DNA of 64,000 bases from Bifidobacterium sp. ESL0728 (GTDB lineage Bacteria; Actinomycetota; Actinomycetes; Actinomycetales; Bifidobacteriaceae), in assembly GCF_029392015.1 (NCBI RefSeq), contig NZ_CP113925.1, positions 930,001 through 994,000 of the forward strand, in the 5' to 3' direction. Position numbers and translations under genes: made by a program. Under the pieces are notes generated by a model. The model was given only the letters and a program-made list of their open reading frames with translations. It did not search any database and was not told where the DNA came from. Shown piece after piece: positions 42,693 through 51,030 of the stretch; position 1 is the first letter of the stretch; every line of letters begins with the position of its first letter.

Positions 42693-43568
42693 TCAGCCGA
42701 CCAACCCGGTCAGCTCGCCGAGGTTGAGTTCGAAGCTCACGCCGCGCTCTTCGAAATCGGGCTGGTTGCGCGTGGATTCCATGGCGTGACGTACGAATTC
42801 GCCGGCCACCTGTGCCGATTCTCCGAGCGTCTTGCCGGCCATCACCGCGCCGCACAGCGCCGAAGCGAAGGCGTCGCCGGTGCCGTGGATCATGTAGGGG
42901 AGCTTGTCGTGCGCTAGCTCGATGCGCGAGGAAGCCCCGGCCTTTGCACTGCCCACGAAGTTGCGCAGCTTTCCGTCATTGCGATCGATGCCCTTCAATA
43001 CGACGTTCTTCGCGCCCATGTCAAGCAACGCGCCGACCCAGTCGGTCGCCTCGTCTTCGCTCAGATTCTGTCCCGGGTAGTCGCGTCCGGTCAAAATGCT
43101 GGCCTCGGTGAGGTTTGGCATCAGCACGTCCGCGCCGTCCACAAGCGTCTTGACCGCGTCACACATTTCCTTGGAATACGTGGGGTACATCTGCCCGCCG
43201 TCGCCCATCACGGGGTCGACCAGCCGCAGCGCCTTGGGGTATTCGCGGTACATACGCTTGATGATGTCCACCTGCTCGGCCGAACCGAGGAATCCGGAAT
43301 AGATGCCGTCAAGCTCGACGCCCACCTTCTGCCACGCGTCCAGATAGCCGGAAAGCATATCCGTGGTGTCGTGGAAGGTATAGACCGGGAACTTGGTGTG
43401 CGCCGAAAACAGGGCCGTCGGCACCGGGCACACGTCGCAGCCGCACGCCGAAAGAATCGGGATCGCAGCGGTCAGCGAGCATTTGCCGTAGCCGCACATG
43501 TCGTGCACTGCCGCAACGCGGGGGATATATTTGGGGTCGCGCTCATAGAGCGTCGTATCTTCTTGCAT
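42693..43568 (-). CDS. pdxY: Pyridoxal/pyridoxamine kinase
   Basis: Phosphorylates vitamin B6 vitamers for pyridoxal 5'-phosphate salvage; 291 residues from ATG 43568 (GAAAGG upstream). The ribokinase-like fold has RVAAVHDMCGYGKCSLTAAI at the N-terminus, VDPVMGDGGQMYPTYS, NLTEASILTG, and the C-terminal catalytic motif HGTGDAFASALCGAVMAG with the Asp base. The HGTGDAF motif is the PfkB-type anion-hole signature. Located opposite metY, a PLP enzyme, which may be a functional link, but the genes do not share an operon. Confidence 0.93.
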   Translation of the reverse strand: MQEDTTLYERDPKYIPRVAAVHDMCGYGKCSLTAAIPILSACGCDVCPVPTALFSAHTKFPVYTFHDTTDMLSGYLDAWQKVGVELDGIYSGFLGSAEQVDIIKRMYREYPKALRLVDPVMGDGGQMYPTYSKEMCDAVKTLVDGADVLMPNLTEASILTGRDYPGQNLSEDEATDWVGALLDMGAKNVVLKGIDRNDGKLRNFVGSAKAGASSRIELAHDKLPYMIHGTGDAFASALCGAVMAGKTLGESAQVAGEFVRHAMESTRNQPDFEERGVSFELNLGELTGLVG

Positions 43569-43884
43569 TTCATGACCTTTCAGAAAGTCTATGAATAATA
43601 TTGGCGTCCGTCGCCGGGCGGGAATGTCCGGTGCGTCGCTGGTAACGACTGTAGACCTCATGGCGACTAACACGCCCTGTTTCGTCCGCAAGATGACGAG
43701 GTACTGGGGTTTCTGCCAAATTTGTTGCGTTGTGTTTGTTTGATTAATGCCTAAATTCCAAGGGTTTTCAAGCCGTTATAGATTACCGGGATAGCGTCGC
43801 GCTTGCCGCGCACGTTCCGCCGGTTTACGCTCGAACTCGGGAAGTACCACATCAGAAATTCGTATATGTAATAAGGAGCCGGAC
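43569..43884. other. Divergent intergenic region pdxY/metY, 316 bases
   Basis: Contains the promoters of pdxY and metY; I found no convincing -35/-10 pair or riboswitch. AAGGAG (43874-43879) serves metY. A dyad GCGC-TTGCC-GCGC lies at 43799-43811, and the metY leader is long enough for a control element. Confidence 0.45.
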
Positions 43885-45207
43885 ATGACCGACGAGACCA
43901 CACCGAAAAAGTACCATTTCGAGACCCTCCAGCTGCACGTGGGCCAGGAGGAGGCCGACCCGGCCACCGACGCCCGCGCCGTACCTATCTACGCCACCAC
44001 CAGCTACGTCTTCCACGACTTCGACCACGCCGAGGCGCGTTTCGCCCTGCAGGATCCGGGCAACATCTACGGACGCCTGACCAACTCCACCGAGGACGTC
44101 TTCGAAAAGCGCATGGCCGCGCTCGAAGGTGGCACCGCGGCACTCGCTTTGGCCAGTGGTGCGGCGGCGGTCGAGGCCGCGTTGCGCAACATCACGCAGA
44201 CCGGCGACCACATCGTCTCCTCCTCGCACATCTACGGCGGCACCTTCAACCTGATGCGCCACACCCTGCCGCGCGACGGCATCACCACTACCTTCGTCGA
44301 CCCGGCCGATCCGCAGAACTTCGAGGACGCCATCCAGGAGAACACCAAGCTCGTCTACTTCGAGACTTTCGGCAACCCGAACGCCGACCTGCCCGATTTC
44401 GAGGCCATCTCCAAGATTGCCCACAAGCACAACCTGCCGGTCTTCGTCGACAACACCTTTGCCACCCCGTACCTCTTCCGCCCGCTGGAGAACGGTGCGG
44501 ACATCGTCGTGGAATCAGCCACCAAGTTCATCGGCGGCCACGGCACGACGCTCGGCGGCGTTATTGTTGAGGGTGGCCACTTCAACTGGGCCGCGGTGCC
44601 GGGCAAATTCCCGACCCTGACCGAGCCGGATCCGTCTTATCACGGCATGAACTTCTATGAGGCGTTGGGCGAGACCACGTTCGTCACCCGTGCCCGCGCC
44701 ATCTTCCTGCGTGACACCGGCGCCTGCATCAGCCCGTTCGCCGCGTGGCTCTTGCTGCAGGGCACCGAAACGCTGTCGTTGCGTGTCGAACGCCATGTCC
44801 AGAACGCGCTCAAGGTGGTCGAATACCTGCAGACCGTCCCCGAGGTCGAGTCCGTCTCGCATCCCTCGATTCCCGGCCGCGTCGACCATGAGCTTTACGA
44901 GAAGTACTTCCCGAACGGCGCCGGCTCGATCTTCACCTTCGACATCAAGGGTGGCAAGGATGCGGCACGCGTCTTCATCAACAACCTGCACCTCTTTAGC
45001 CTGCTCGCCAACGTCGCGGACGTGAAGAGCCTCGTCGTTCACCCGGCCTCCACCACCCACGCCCAGGAAACTCGCGAGGAACTGGAAAGCCAGGGCATCC
45101 ACCAGGGCACCATCCGCCTGTCGATCGGCACCGAATACATCGATGACATTCTTGACGACCTGAAGGGTGGTTTCGAGGCCGTTCGCGCCTCCGGCCTCGC
45201 CAAGTAA
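43885..45207 (+). CDS. metY: O-acetylhomoserine sulfhydrylase / (thiol)-lyase
   Basis: PLP enzyme of 440 residues in the Cys/Met metabolism family. It makes homocysteine or methionine precursors from O-acetylhomoserine and sulfide or thiol. The PLP lysine is Lys214 in [18 protein letters not shown]; other family motifs are [38 protein letters not shown], and [15 protein letters not shown]. The length of about 440 residues and the insert typical of OAH-sulfhydrylases separate it from cystathionine gamma-synthase (about 390). It stands alone, followed by a clear terminator. Related serine-acceptor activities cannot be excluded. Confidence 0.94.
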   Translation: MTDETTPKKYHFETLQLHVGQEEADPATDARAVPIYATTSYVFHDFDHAEARFALQDPGNIYGRLTNSTEDVFEKRMAALEGGTAALALASGAAAVEAALRNITQTGDHIVSSSHIYGGTFNLMRHTLPRDGITTTFVDPADPQNFEDAIQENTKLVYFETFGNPNADLPDFEAISKIAHKHNLPVFVDNTFATPYLFRPLENGADIVVESATKFIGGHGTTLGGVIVEGGHFNWAAVPGKFPTLTEPDPSYHGMNFYEALGETTFVTRARAIFLRDTGACISPFAAWLLLQGTETLSLRVERHVQNALKVVEYLQTVPEVESVSHPSIPGRVDHELYEKYFPNGAGSIFTFDIKGGKDAARVFINNLHLFSLLANVADVKSLVVHPASTTHAQETREELESQGIHQGTIRLSIGTEYIDDILDDLKGGFEAVRASGLAK

Positions 45208-45234
45208 TTTCGTAGTACAAATAGATAAATACCA

Positions 45235-45272
45235 AAAAGGCAGATATCGGATTATTCCGGTGTCTGCCTTTT
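45235..45272 (+). terminator. Terminator of metY
   Basis: AAAAGGCAGATATCGG (45235-45250) pairs with CCGGTGTCTGCCTTTT (45257-45272) at 14 of 16 positions, ending in a T-run. It lies 28 bases after the stop. Confidence 0.9.
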
Positions 45273-45424
45273 GTTATGTTCTCATCCTTTCGGATGATGG
45301 CTATGAAATTTGATATCGACCGATAAATGCCGAAAATTCATTCTTGCGCACGATGGGGAAGACGGGCGGATTCCCTTAGAATTTGAGGTACCAGATAAGT
45401 AGTGACCTCAACAAAGGAGTCCAC

Positions 45425-46498
45425 ATGAACCCCAACAACTTTTACGGCAACAACGCCGGCAGCGAGTTCCTGAACATCATCAACCCGAATTTGGGCGGCA
45501 GTGCAAACCAAGACAATCCTGCAACCGCGCCGAATGCTGACGTTCCCACACCTTCCTTCATCCCTCCGCAAACGCAGCAGTGCCCGCCGCAGCCGGTGCA
45601 GCCGCAACAATTCACCCAAGTCCAGTCTCAGCAGCCGGTGCAGCAGTCTAGCTTCCAGACTCAAGCGCAGACACAAGCCCAACCGCAACAGCGCAAGGAG
45701 TTTGCGGTCGAGGCCATCGATCTGGTCAAGGACTATGGCAAGGGCGAGAACGTCGTGCACGCGTTGCGCAATGTCAACGTCGGCTTTGAAAAGGGCAAGT
45801 TCACCGCCATCATGGGCCCTTCCGGTTCCGGCAAATCCACGATGATGCATACGCTCGCCGGCCTCGATTCCGTCACGAGCGGCAAGGTCATCCTCGGCGG
45901 GCAGGACATCACCAAGATGAACGACAACCAGCTGACGATGCTGCGCCGCAACGAGATCGGCTTCATCTTCCAGAGCTTCAACCTCCTGCCGATGTTCACC
46001 GCCGAGCAGAACATCCTCATGCCCCTGACGCTCGCCGGTGCCAAGGTCGACAGGAAATGGTTCAACACGCTGGTCGAAACCCTTGGCCTCACCCAGCGCC
46101 TGAAGCACCGCCCGAACGAGCTTTCCGGCGGCCAGCAGCAGCGCGTCGCCATCGCCCGCGCCTTGATTTCCAAGCCGCAGGTGGTCTTCGCCGACGAACC
46201 GACCGGCAACCTCGACTCCGTTTCCAGCGCTGAGGTGTTGAGTTTCCTTAAACGTTCCGTACGCGAGTTCGGCCAGACCGTGGTCATGGTCACGCACGAT
46301 GCGGTGGCCGCCTCCTACGCCGACCGCGCCATCGTCTTCGCTGACGGCCGTATTGTGGCCGATGAACAACATCCCACCGCCGAGCACATGAGTGACCTCT
46401 TGATGGAGGAAAGCGAACGCGCCGCCCGCCAGAGCGCGGCACCCACGATGGATCAGCTGATGAACGGCAAGCCCCGGCATGCACAAGTCGCGCAATGA
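45425..46498 (+). CDS. MacB/LolD-type ABC transporter ATP-binding protein
   Basis: ATPase of 357 residues from ATG 45425, set by AAAGGAG (45415-45421). The first 85 residues are Gln/Pro/Asn-rich and not part of the family. The domain follows: Walker A IMGPSGSGKST, Q-loop IFQSFNLLP, signature LSGGQQQRVAIARAL, Walker B VVFADEPTGNLD, H-loop VMVTHD. The FNLLP and GNLD motifs are typical of type VII (MacB) ABC systems. The cognate FtsX-like permease starts about 200 bases downstream, and a two-component pair faces it from the other strand. Confidence 0.93.
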   Translation: MNPNNFYGNNAGSEFLNIINPNLGGSANQDNPATAPNADVPTPSFIPPQTQQCPPQPVQPQQFTQVQSQQPVQQSSFQTQAQTQAQPQQRKEFAVEAIDLVKDYGKGENVVHALRNVNVGFEKGKFTAIMGPSGSGKSTMMHTLAGLDSVTSGKVILGGQDITKMNDNQLTMLRRNEIGFIFQSFNLLPMFTAEQNILMPLTLAGAKVDRKWFNTLVETLGLTQRLKHRPNELSGGQQQRVAIARALISKPQVVFADEPTGNLDSVSSAEVLSFLKRSVREFGQTVVMVTHDAVAASYADRAIVFADGRIVADEQHPTAEHMSDLLMEESERAARQSAAPTMDQLMNGKPRHAQVAQ

Positions 46499-46696
46499 AT
46501 CGATGGAATCGTAACGGTTTCGTTTGGGTTTGGTAGTTGGATTCGCATTGACACAATGATGAAAATCGCCAAATCGTAGCGATTGTAGCTGCAAACAATT
46601 CAGCCGATAATCAAAAGCCGAAGCGAAACCTAGCGAACAATCTCCATCAATCACCCGGCAAACGAACTTGCAGACGAAAAGCAAAAGGAACCAACA

Positions 46697-49330
46697 ATGT
46701 TCTCAGTAACACTCAAACTTATGAAAAAGAGCGGGAAGATGCTCATTCCCGCCGGCATCGCCATCCTCATCGGCACCGCGTTCATTGCCGCGACCTTCCT
46801 GTTCGGCAACTCGATGGACGACTCGCTGCGCACACAGCTGACCTCGCGGTTCATGCAGGCCGACTACGTCGCGACGCTGAAAGGCTCGAACGGCAGCGAT
46901 AGTAGCACATACAGCGATGATGCCCCGCCGACAGTCGGTACTTTCAAAGCCGGCGAAATCGCCAAGGTCGATGGTGTCACCGCCACGCAGTCTGTGGTCT
47001 ACGGCGACGGCCATGTCAAGAAGGGTGACGATTCCTCGACCACCATGTATGGCCTGGGTTCCAGCAGCAGCAGGCTTCAGCCCGTCGAAGTGGTCAAAGG
47101 TCACAGCCCGCTCAAAACCAATGAAGCCGCCATCCCCGAGAAGATGGCCGACAAGATGCATCTGAAGGTCGGCGATACGTTCAAACTCACCCTTTCCGAG
47201 GGTGGTTCCAGCAATGCTCCTACCGCCAACGCGACATTGGTGGGGCTGACCCGCGACCAGAACGGCAGCTATACCGTCTATGGCGGCGTCACCTTGGTCT
47301 CGCCGCAGGTGCTGACGAAACTCTATGATGTGAATTCCTTCAACGACGTTCCTTCCAACGGTTTGCTTATCAACGTCGACCCGGCCAAAACCGGAACTGC
47401 CATACCGCAGGTCAAGCAGATCCTCGGCAAGAAGATGAGCGTCGACACCCGTCAGCATATCGGTGACGAGGAGATGAAGTCCCTGAGCGCCAATGGCAGT
47501 TCGCCCGTGAAGATCTTCCTTATGGTCTTCGGCATCTTAGCGATGTTCGTGGCGGCTTTGGTCATCGCCAACACCTTCCAGGTCATGATTGCCCAGCGCC
47601 GTCGCACCCTTGCTTTGCTGCGCACCATCGGTGCCAAGAAAGGCCAGCTTTACCGTTCCGTGCTTTTTGAAGCTGGTGTACTGGGCCTTATCGCTTCCGT
47701 TCTCGGCATTCTCGTGGCCATCGGGCTCATGGCGCTGCTGGGCGTCACGAAGGCCGGAAGTATCAACGGTCAGGCGATGCGCATTATCGTCACCTGGCCG
47801 GTCATCGTGGTGCCGCTGGCTTTCGGCATCGTCATGACGGTGCTCGCCTCCATTGGCTCTGCGCGTTCCGCTACTGCTGTTACCCCGCTTGAGGCGCTGC
47901 GTCCGATCGAAGTCACCGATACTCGCAAGGCAGGTAGGGTGCGCGGTGTGCTCGGCGCTCTGATGATCGTGCTCGGTGTGGTCTGCTGCGCGCTCGGCGC
48001 GAGCCGCATGCCTTCCATCATCAACACCCCATCACCGGGCGACGGCAGTGACACCACTTACGAATATGCGCTGTTCTCTGCCATGGGCGGCTGCGCACTG
48101 CTCTTCATCGGCTTGGCCATCACCGCCACATTCTGGCTGCCTGTTCTGATGCGCGGCATCGGCGCGTTGGTCGCTCACATCGGTCCGTCCGCCAACATCG
48201 CCAACGCGAACATCCAGAAGAACCCGCGTCGCGTCGCTGCAACAGGCGTCGCCCTGCTGATCGGTGTCACTTTGGTCTCCACCATTGCCACCGGCGCCGC
48301 CTGTGGCAAGCAGACCATGGATTCCACGCTCGACTCGCATTACAGTGTCGATATGGTTGCCGAAGGCAACGGCCTGACCAAGCACACAGCGGATAAGGTT
48401 GCCAAGGTCAAGGGCATCTCGGATACCCTCTACCTGCCCACCGCCACAGCGAATGTCAAAGGCAAGAATCTCAGCGTTCTTTTGGTCGGCGTCAGCGACA
48501 AGCAGGCTCTGCAAAAAGTGATGCACACGGATATTTCCTCCGGCACCATCGCACCTGGTACTGTGCTTGCGCCACTCGATAACGCCCAGACCGGCGAGAA
48601 GCTGAGTTTTGCGAACAATACCGTCGAATTCACCAATGTCGGCAAGAACGGTTCCAAGAATCATGTCAATCTGCCTGAAATGAAGGTCACGCAGGTCGAT
48701 TACCGCAAGCTCGCCAGCATGTATTCCATGGTCGTCTTCGTCGACCAGTCGACACTCGCCAATAGCAACGTCAAAACCGACGGCCATATGCTCCTGACCA
48801 AGTTCGATACGAATGCGGCAAGTGTCACCGATACGTTCGACGCCGTGCAGAGTGCCCTGGGTTCCACCGACGGCATCAACGTCTCCGGCCCGATCGCCGA
48901 CCGTGTCACGTGGGACACGCAGATCGACACCATCATGAAGGTGCTGATCGCCCTGCTCGCCGTCGCCGTGCTCATCGCGCTGATCGGCGTGGCCAACACG
49001 CTGAGCCTGTCGGTGATCGAACGCACCCGCGAATCCGCCACCCTACGCGCCATCGGCATGACGCGCGGCCAGCTCAAGCGCTCCCTGGCCTGCGAGGCGC
49101 TCCTGATCTCGCTGGTCTCCGGTGTGGTCGGCGTCATCCTCGGCACGGCGTTCGGCTGGCTCGGCTCCTACATGGTCTTCAGCCTCTACGGCAAGACGGC
49201 CTACCTCTTCGACTGGAAGTTCAACGGTGCGGTGCTCTTGATCGCCGCGCTCGCCGCCCTGGTCTCAAGCATCTTCCCGGCCCGTCGTGCGGTCAAGACT
49301 CCGCCGGTGGCCGCGCTCGCCGAAGCGTAG
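46697..49330 (+). CDS. FtsX-like permease of a MacB-type ABC transporter
   Basis: Large membrane protein of 877 residues. A first helix near the N-terminus (LIPAGIAILIGTAFIAATFLFG) is followed by an extracellular domain of about 220 residues, a three-helix FtsX block (about 270-400), a middle pair of helices, a second extracellular domain (about 540-730) and a final FtsX block ending SSIFPARRAVKTPPVAALAEA. This is the ten-helix layout of BceB-like or MacB-like actinobacterial exporters, which use mechanotransmission. Such systems commonly resist or release peptides. A terminator follows. Confidence 0.92.
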   Translation: MFSVTLKLMKKSGKMLIPAGIAILIGTAFIAATFLFGNSMDDSLRTQLTSRFMQADYVATLKGSNGSDSSTYSDDAPPTVGTFKAGEIAKVDGVTATQSVVYGDGHVKKGDDSSTTMYGLGSSSSRLQPVEVVKGHSPLKTNEAAIPEKMADKMHLKVGDTFKLTLSEGGSSNAPTANATLVGLTRDQNGSYTVYGGVTLVSPQVLTKLYDVNSFNDVPSNGLLINVDPAKTGTAIPQVKQILGKKMSVDTRQHIGDEEMKSLSANGSSPVKIFLMVFGILAMFVAALVIANTFQVMIAQRRRTLALLRTIGAKKGQLYRSVLFEAGVLGLIASVLGILVAIGLMALLGVTKAGSINGQAMRIIVTWPVIVVPLAFGIVMTVLASIGSARSATAVTPLEALRPIEVTDTRKAGRVRGVLGALMIVLGVVCCALGASRMPSIINTPSPGDGSDTTYEYALFSAMGGCALLFIGLAITATFWLPVLMRGIGALVAHIGPSANIANANIQKNPRRVAATGVALLIGVTLVSTIATGAACGKQTMDSTLDSHYSVDMVAEGNGLTKHTADKVAKVKGISDTLYLPTATANVKGKNLSVLLVGVSDKQALQKVMHTDISSGTIAPGTVLAPLDNAQTGEKLSFANNTVEFTNVGKNGSKNHVNLPEMKVTQVDYRKLASMYSMVVFVDQSTLANSNVKTDGHMLLTKFDTNAASVTDTFDAVQSALGSTDGINVSGPIADRVTWDTQIDTIMKVLIALLAVAVLIALIGVANTLSLSVIERTRESATLRAIGMTRGQLKRSLACEALLISLVSGVVGVILGTAFGWLGSYMVFSLYGKTAYLFDWKFNGAVLLIAALAALVSSIFPARRAVKTPPVAALAEA

Positions 49331-49371
49331 ACGTCTGGCGGGTCCGGCAGACATCCGCCCCGTAACAGTCG

Positions 49372-49417
49372 CGGTCCGTCCGATACTGGTATTCCGGTCT
49401 CGGGCGGACCGTTTTTT
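49372..49417 (+). terminator. Terminator of the MacB-type operon
   Basis: CGGTCCGTCCG (49372-49382) and CGGGCGGACCG (49401-49411) pair at 10 of 11 positions and are followed by TTTTTT (49412-49417). Confidence 0.92.
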
Positions 49418-49675
49418 CGTGGGAAGGGCTCGTGAACGATAACGCAAAATGCTGGCGGAAGCACGGAACGGCAATCATCGATAGATTGTGTGTAAGTGCT
49501 GTGCCCTTGCAGGATGGAAACGAATTCCGCGTCTAAAAAGTGTTCCGTGCTGTGGTTTCGTTTTGTGCGTCTGGAAGGAATAGCGGAATTCGAGGATTCT
49601 TGAATCCGGAGTCGTTGATTTCAGCAGCAGGGAAACCTGATTTCGTGGAATAAAGTCTTCTGTGCTACGGAGCAG

Positions 49676-50713
49676 TCAGACGAGCTTATTGTCGTAGGCG
49701 AAGACGACGGCCTGCACGCGGTCGCGCGAATAGGTCTTCTGCAGGATGTGGGCAACGTGGGTTTTGACGGTCGGCAGGCTGATGCACAGCTTGTCGGCGA
49801 TTTCCTGGTTGGACAGGCCATGCGCGATTTCGACCAGCACTTCGCGCTCGCGGTCGGTCAGTGTATCGACAGCCGGATCGTGGTAGGGAAGTGGTGCGTT
49901 GCCATTATTTGGCTGAGGAATCTGCGCATTGTTGGCGGCTTGCCGTGGAACTTGAACGTTGGAATTGTCGTAGTCGGTACTACTGGCGGTATTGCTGTTA
50001 TTTATTGTGTTGGAGTAATCGGCATTATTTGTATTACCTAAACTTCCGTTGTGATGAATACTGGCATTGTTGAGATTGCCGGTATTTTGAGCATTTCCAC
50101 CATTGACGGTATTCTCGGAACCCTTTGCTGCGGCCCGCGTCGCCCCGAGCTCGCCGTCGACCATCTTTTCGATAAGCCGTTTGGTGGCGCTTGGCGCGAT
50201 GATGGCGTTGCCCTGATAGACCGTGCGAATCGAAGACAACAGTGTTTCCGGCTCGGTGTCCTTCAATAGGAATCCTGAAGCGCCTGCATCGATGGCGCTC
50301 ATCACGTATTCGTCCAGATCGAACGTGGTCAGAATAATGACGTGGGTTTTTCTGGAGGGGATAGCGGTTTCTGCTAGCGAGTCTGATGCCGATGTTGTGA
50401 TGTTGTTGGCCCGATTCTCGCCATTTTTTGTATTACTGTCCGACACTTTTGTTGTGGCGTCTATGGAATCCGTCTTGCGTTCCGCATCGATAATCAGTTT
50501 CGTGGCCTCGATGCCGTCGGTGCCGGGCATACGCACGTCCATCAACACCACATCCGGCTTCAGATCGAGGCTGAGCGTCACCGCTTCGGCGCCGTTGGAG
50601 GCCTGACCGACCACTTCCATATCGTCCTGCGAATCGATGACCATGGCGAAACCCGCCCTCACCAGCTCCTGATCATCGGCGATAAGGACTCGGATAGGCT
50701 GTGTTTCACTCAT
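49676..50713 (-). CDS. NarL-type response regulator with Asn-rich inserts
   Basis: Regulator of 345 residues, about 120 above the family norm. The receiver has acidic Asp13-Asp14, phospho-Asp59 in VVLMDVRMPGTDG, Thr in VIILTTFDLDEY and Lys151 in FLLKD. Roughly 40 low-complexity residues (about 81-120) are inserted inside the receiver, between the third helix and the strand with the conserved Thr. A second 90-residue Asn-rich linker (about 190-280) precedes the LuxR-type HTH (TLTDREREVLVEIAHGLSNQ, then EIADKLCISLPTVKTHV). Downstream partner of the double histidine kinase; it faces the MacB-type operon it may control. Confidence 0.92.
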   Translation of the reverse strand: MSETQPIRVLIADDQELVRAGFAMVIDSQDDMEVVGQASNGAEAVTLSLDLKPDVVLMDVRMPGTDGIEATKLIIDAERKTDSIDATTKVSDSNTKNGENRANNITTSASDSLAETAIPSRKTHVIILTTFDLDEYVMSAIDAGASGFLLKDTEPETLLSSIRTVYQGNAIIAPSATKRLIEKMVDGELGATRAAAKGSENTVNGGNAQNTGNLNNASIHHNGSLGNTNNADYSNTINNSNTASSTDYDNSNVQVPRQAANNAQIPQPNNGNAPLPYHDPAVDTLTDREREVLVEIAHGLSNQEIADKLCISLPTVKTHVAHILQKTYSRDRVQAVVFAYDNKLV

Positions 50714-50781
50714 GCTTCAAGGGTAGCAAGACGCGACGGCAAAGGCTGTGGAAGAAACGTCCGCGTCTGTTTGGCGAATAC

Positions 50782-50985
50782 GCACTTTTATGACGTCAGC
50801 GTCAAATAAGTGCAAATTGTGGCCTGATAAGTGCACTTTTTCGACGCTGCTGTCAGAAAAGTGCGAGTTGCGGAGTCTTGGATGAATGTTTTTGACGTTA
50901 CTGTCGGGAAAGTGCGTTTTGTGGGTTGTGAGGTGCATGTTTTTGACGCCGTTGTCGGATAAGTGCACCGATGCTGAACAGGTAG
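50782..50985. repeat. Tandem array, four palindromic 51-bp units
   Basis: The motif GACG recurs at 50792, 50843, 50894 and 50945, an exact 51-base spacing. Each unit has an imperfect dyad of the form GCACTTTTTCGAC-GCTGCT-GTCAGAAAAGTGC (50833-50864), with copies at about 50782, 50833, 50884 and 50935. It fills most of the 317-base gap between the kinase and regulator genes, where no gene is visible. Confidence 0.88.
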
Positions 50986-51030
50986 TCCGGCTTTGCACTC
51001 ATGACAAGATTCCCACTAGTCCGCTGCCGT

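Noticed and set aside
45338..46684. 448-codon minus-strand frame opposite the MacB-type ATPase
   Set aside because: Antisense to complete Walker A, signature and Walker B motifs; the antisense protein has no recognisable features.
50782..50985. CRISPR array
   Set aside because: Units are contiguous with no distinct spacers, have internal dyads across the whole unit, and no cas genes are present.
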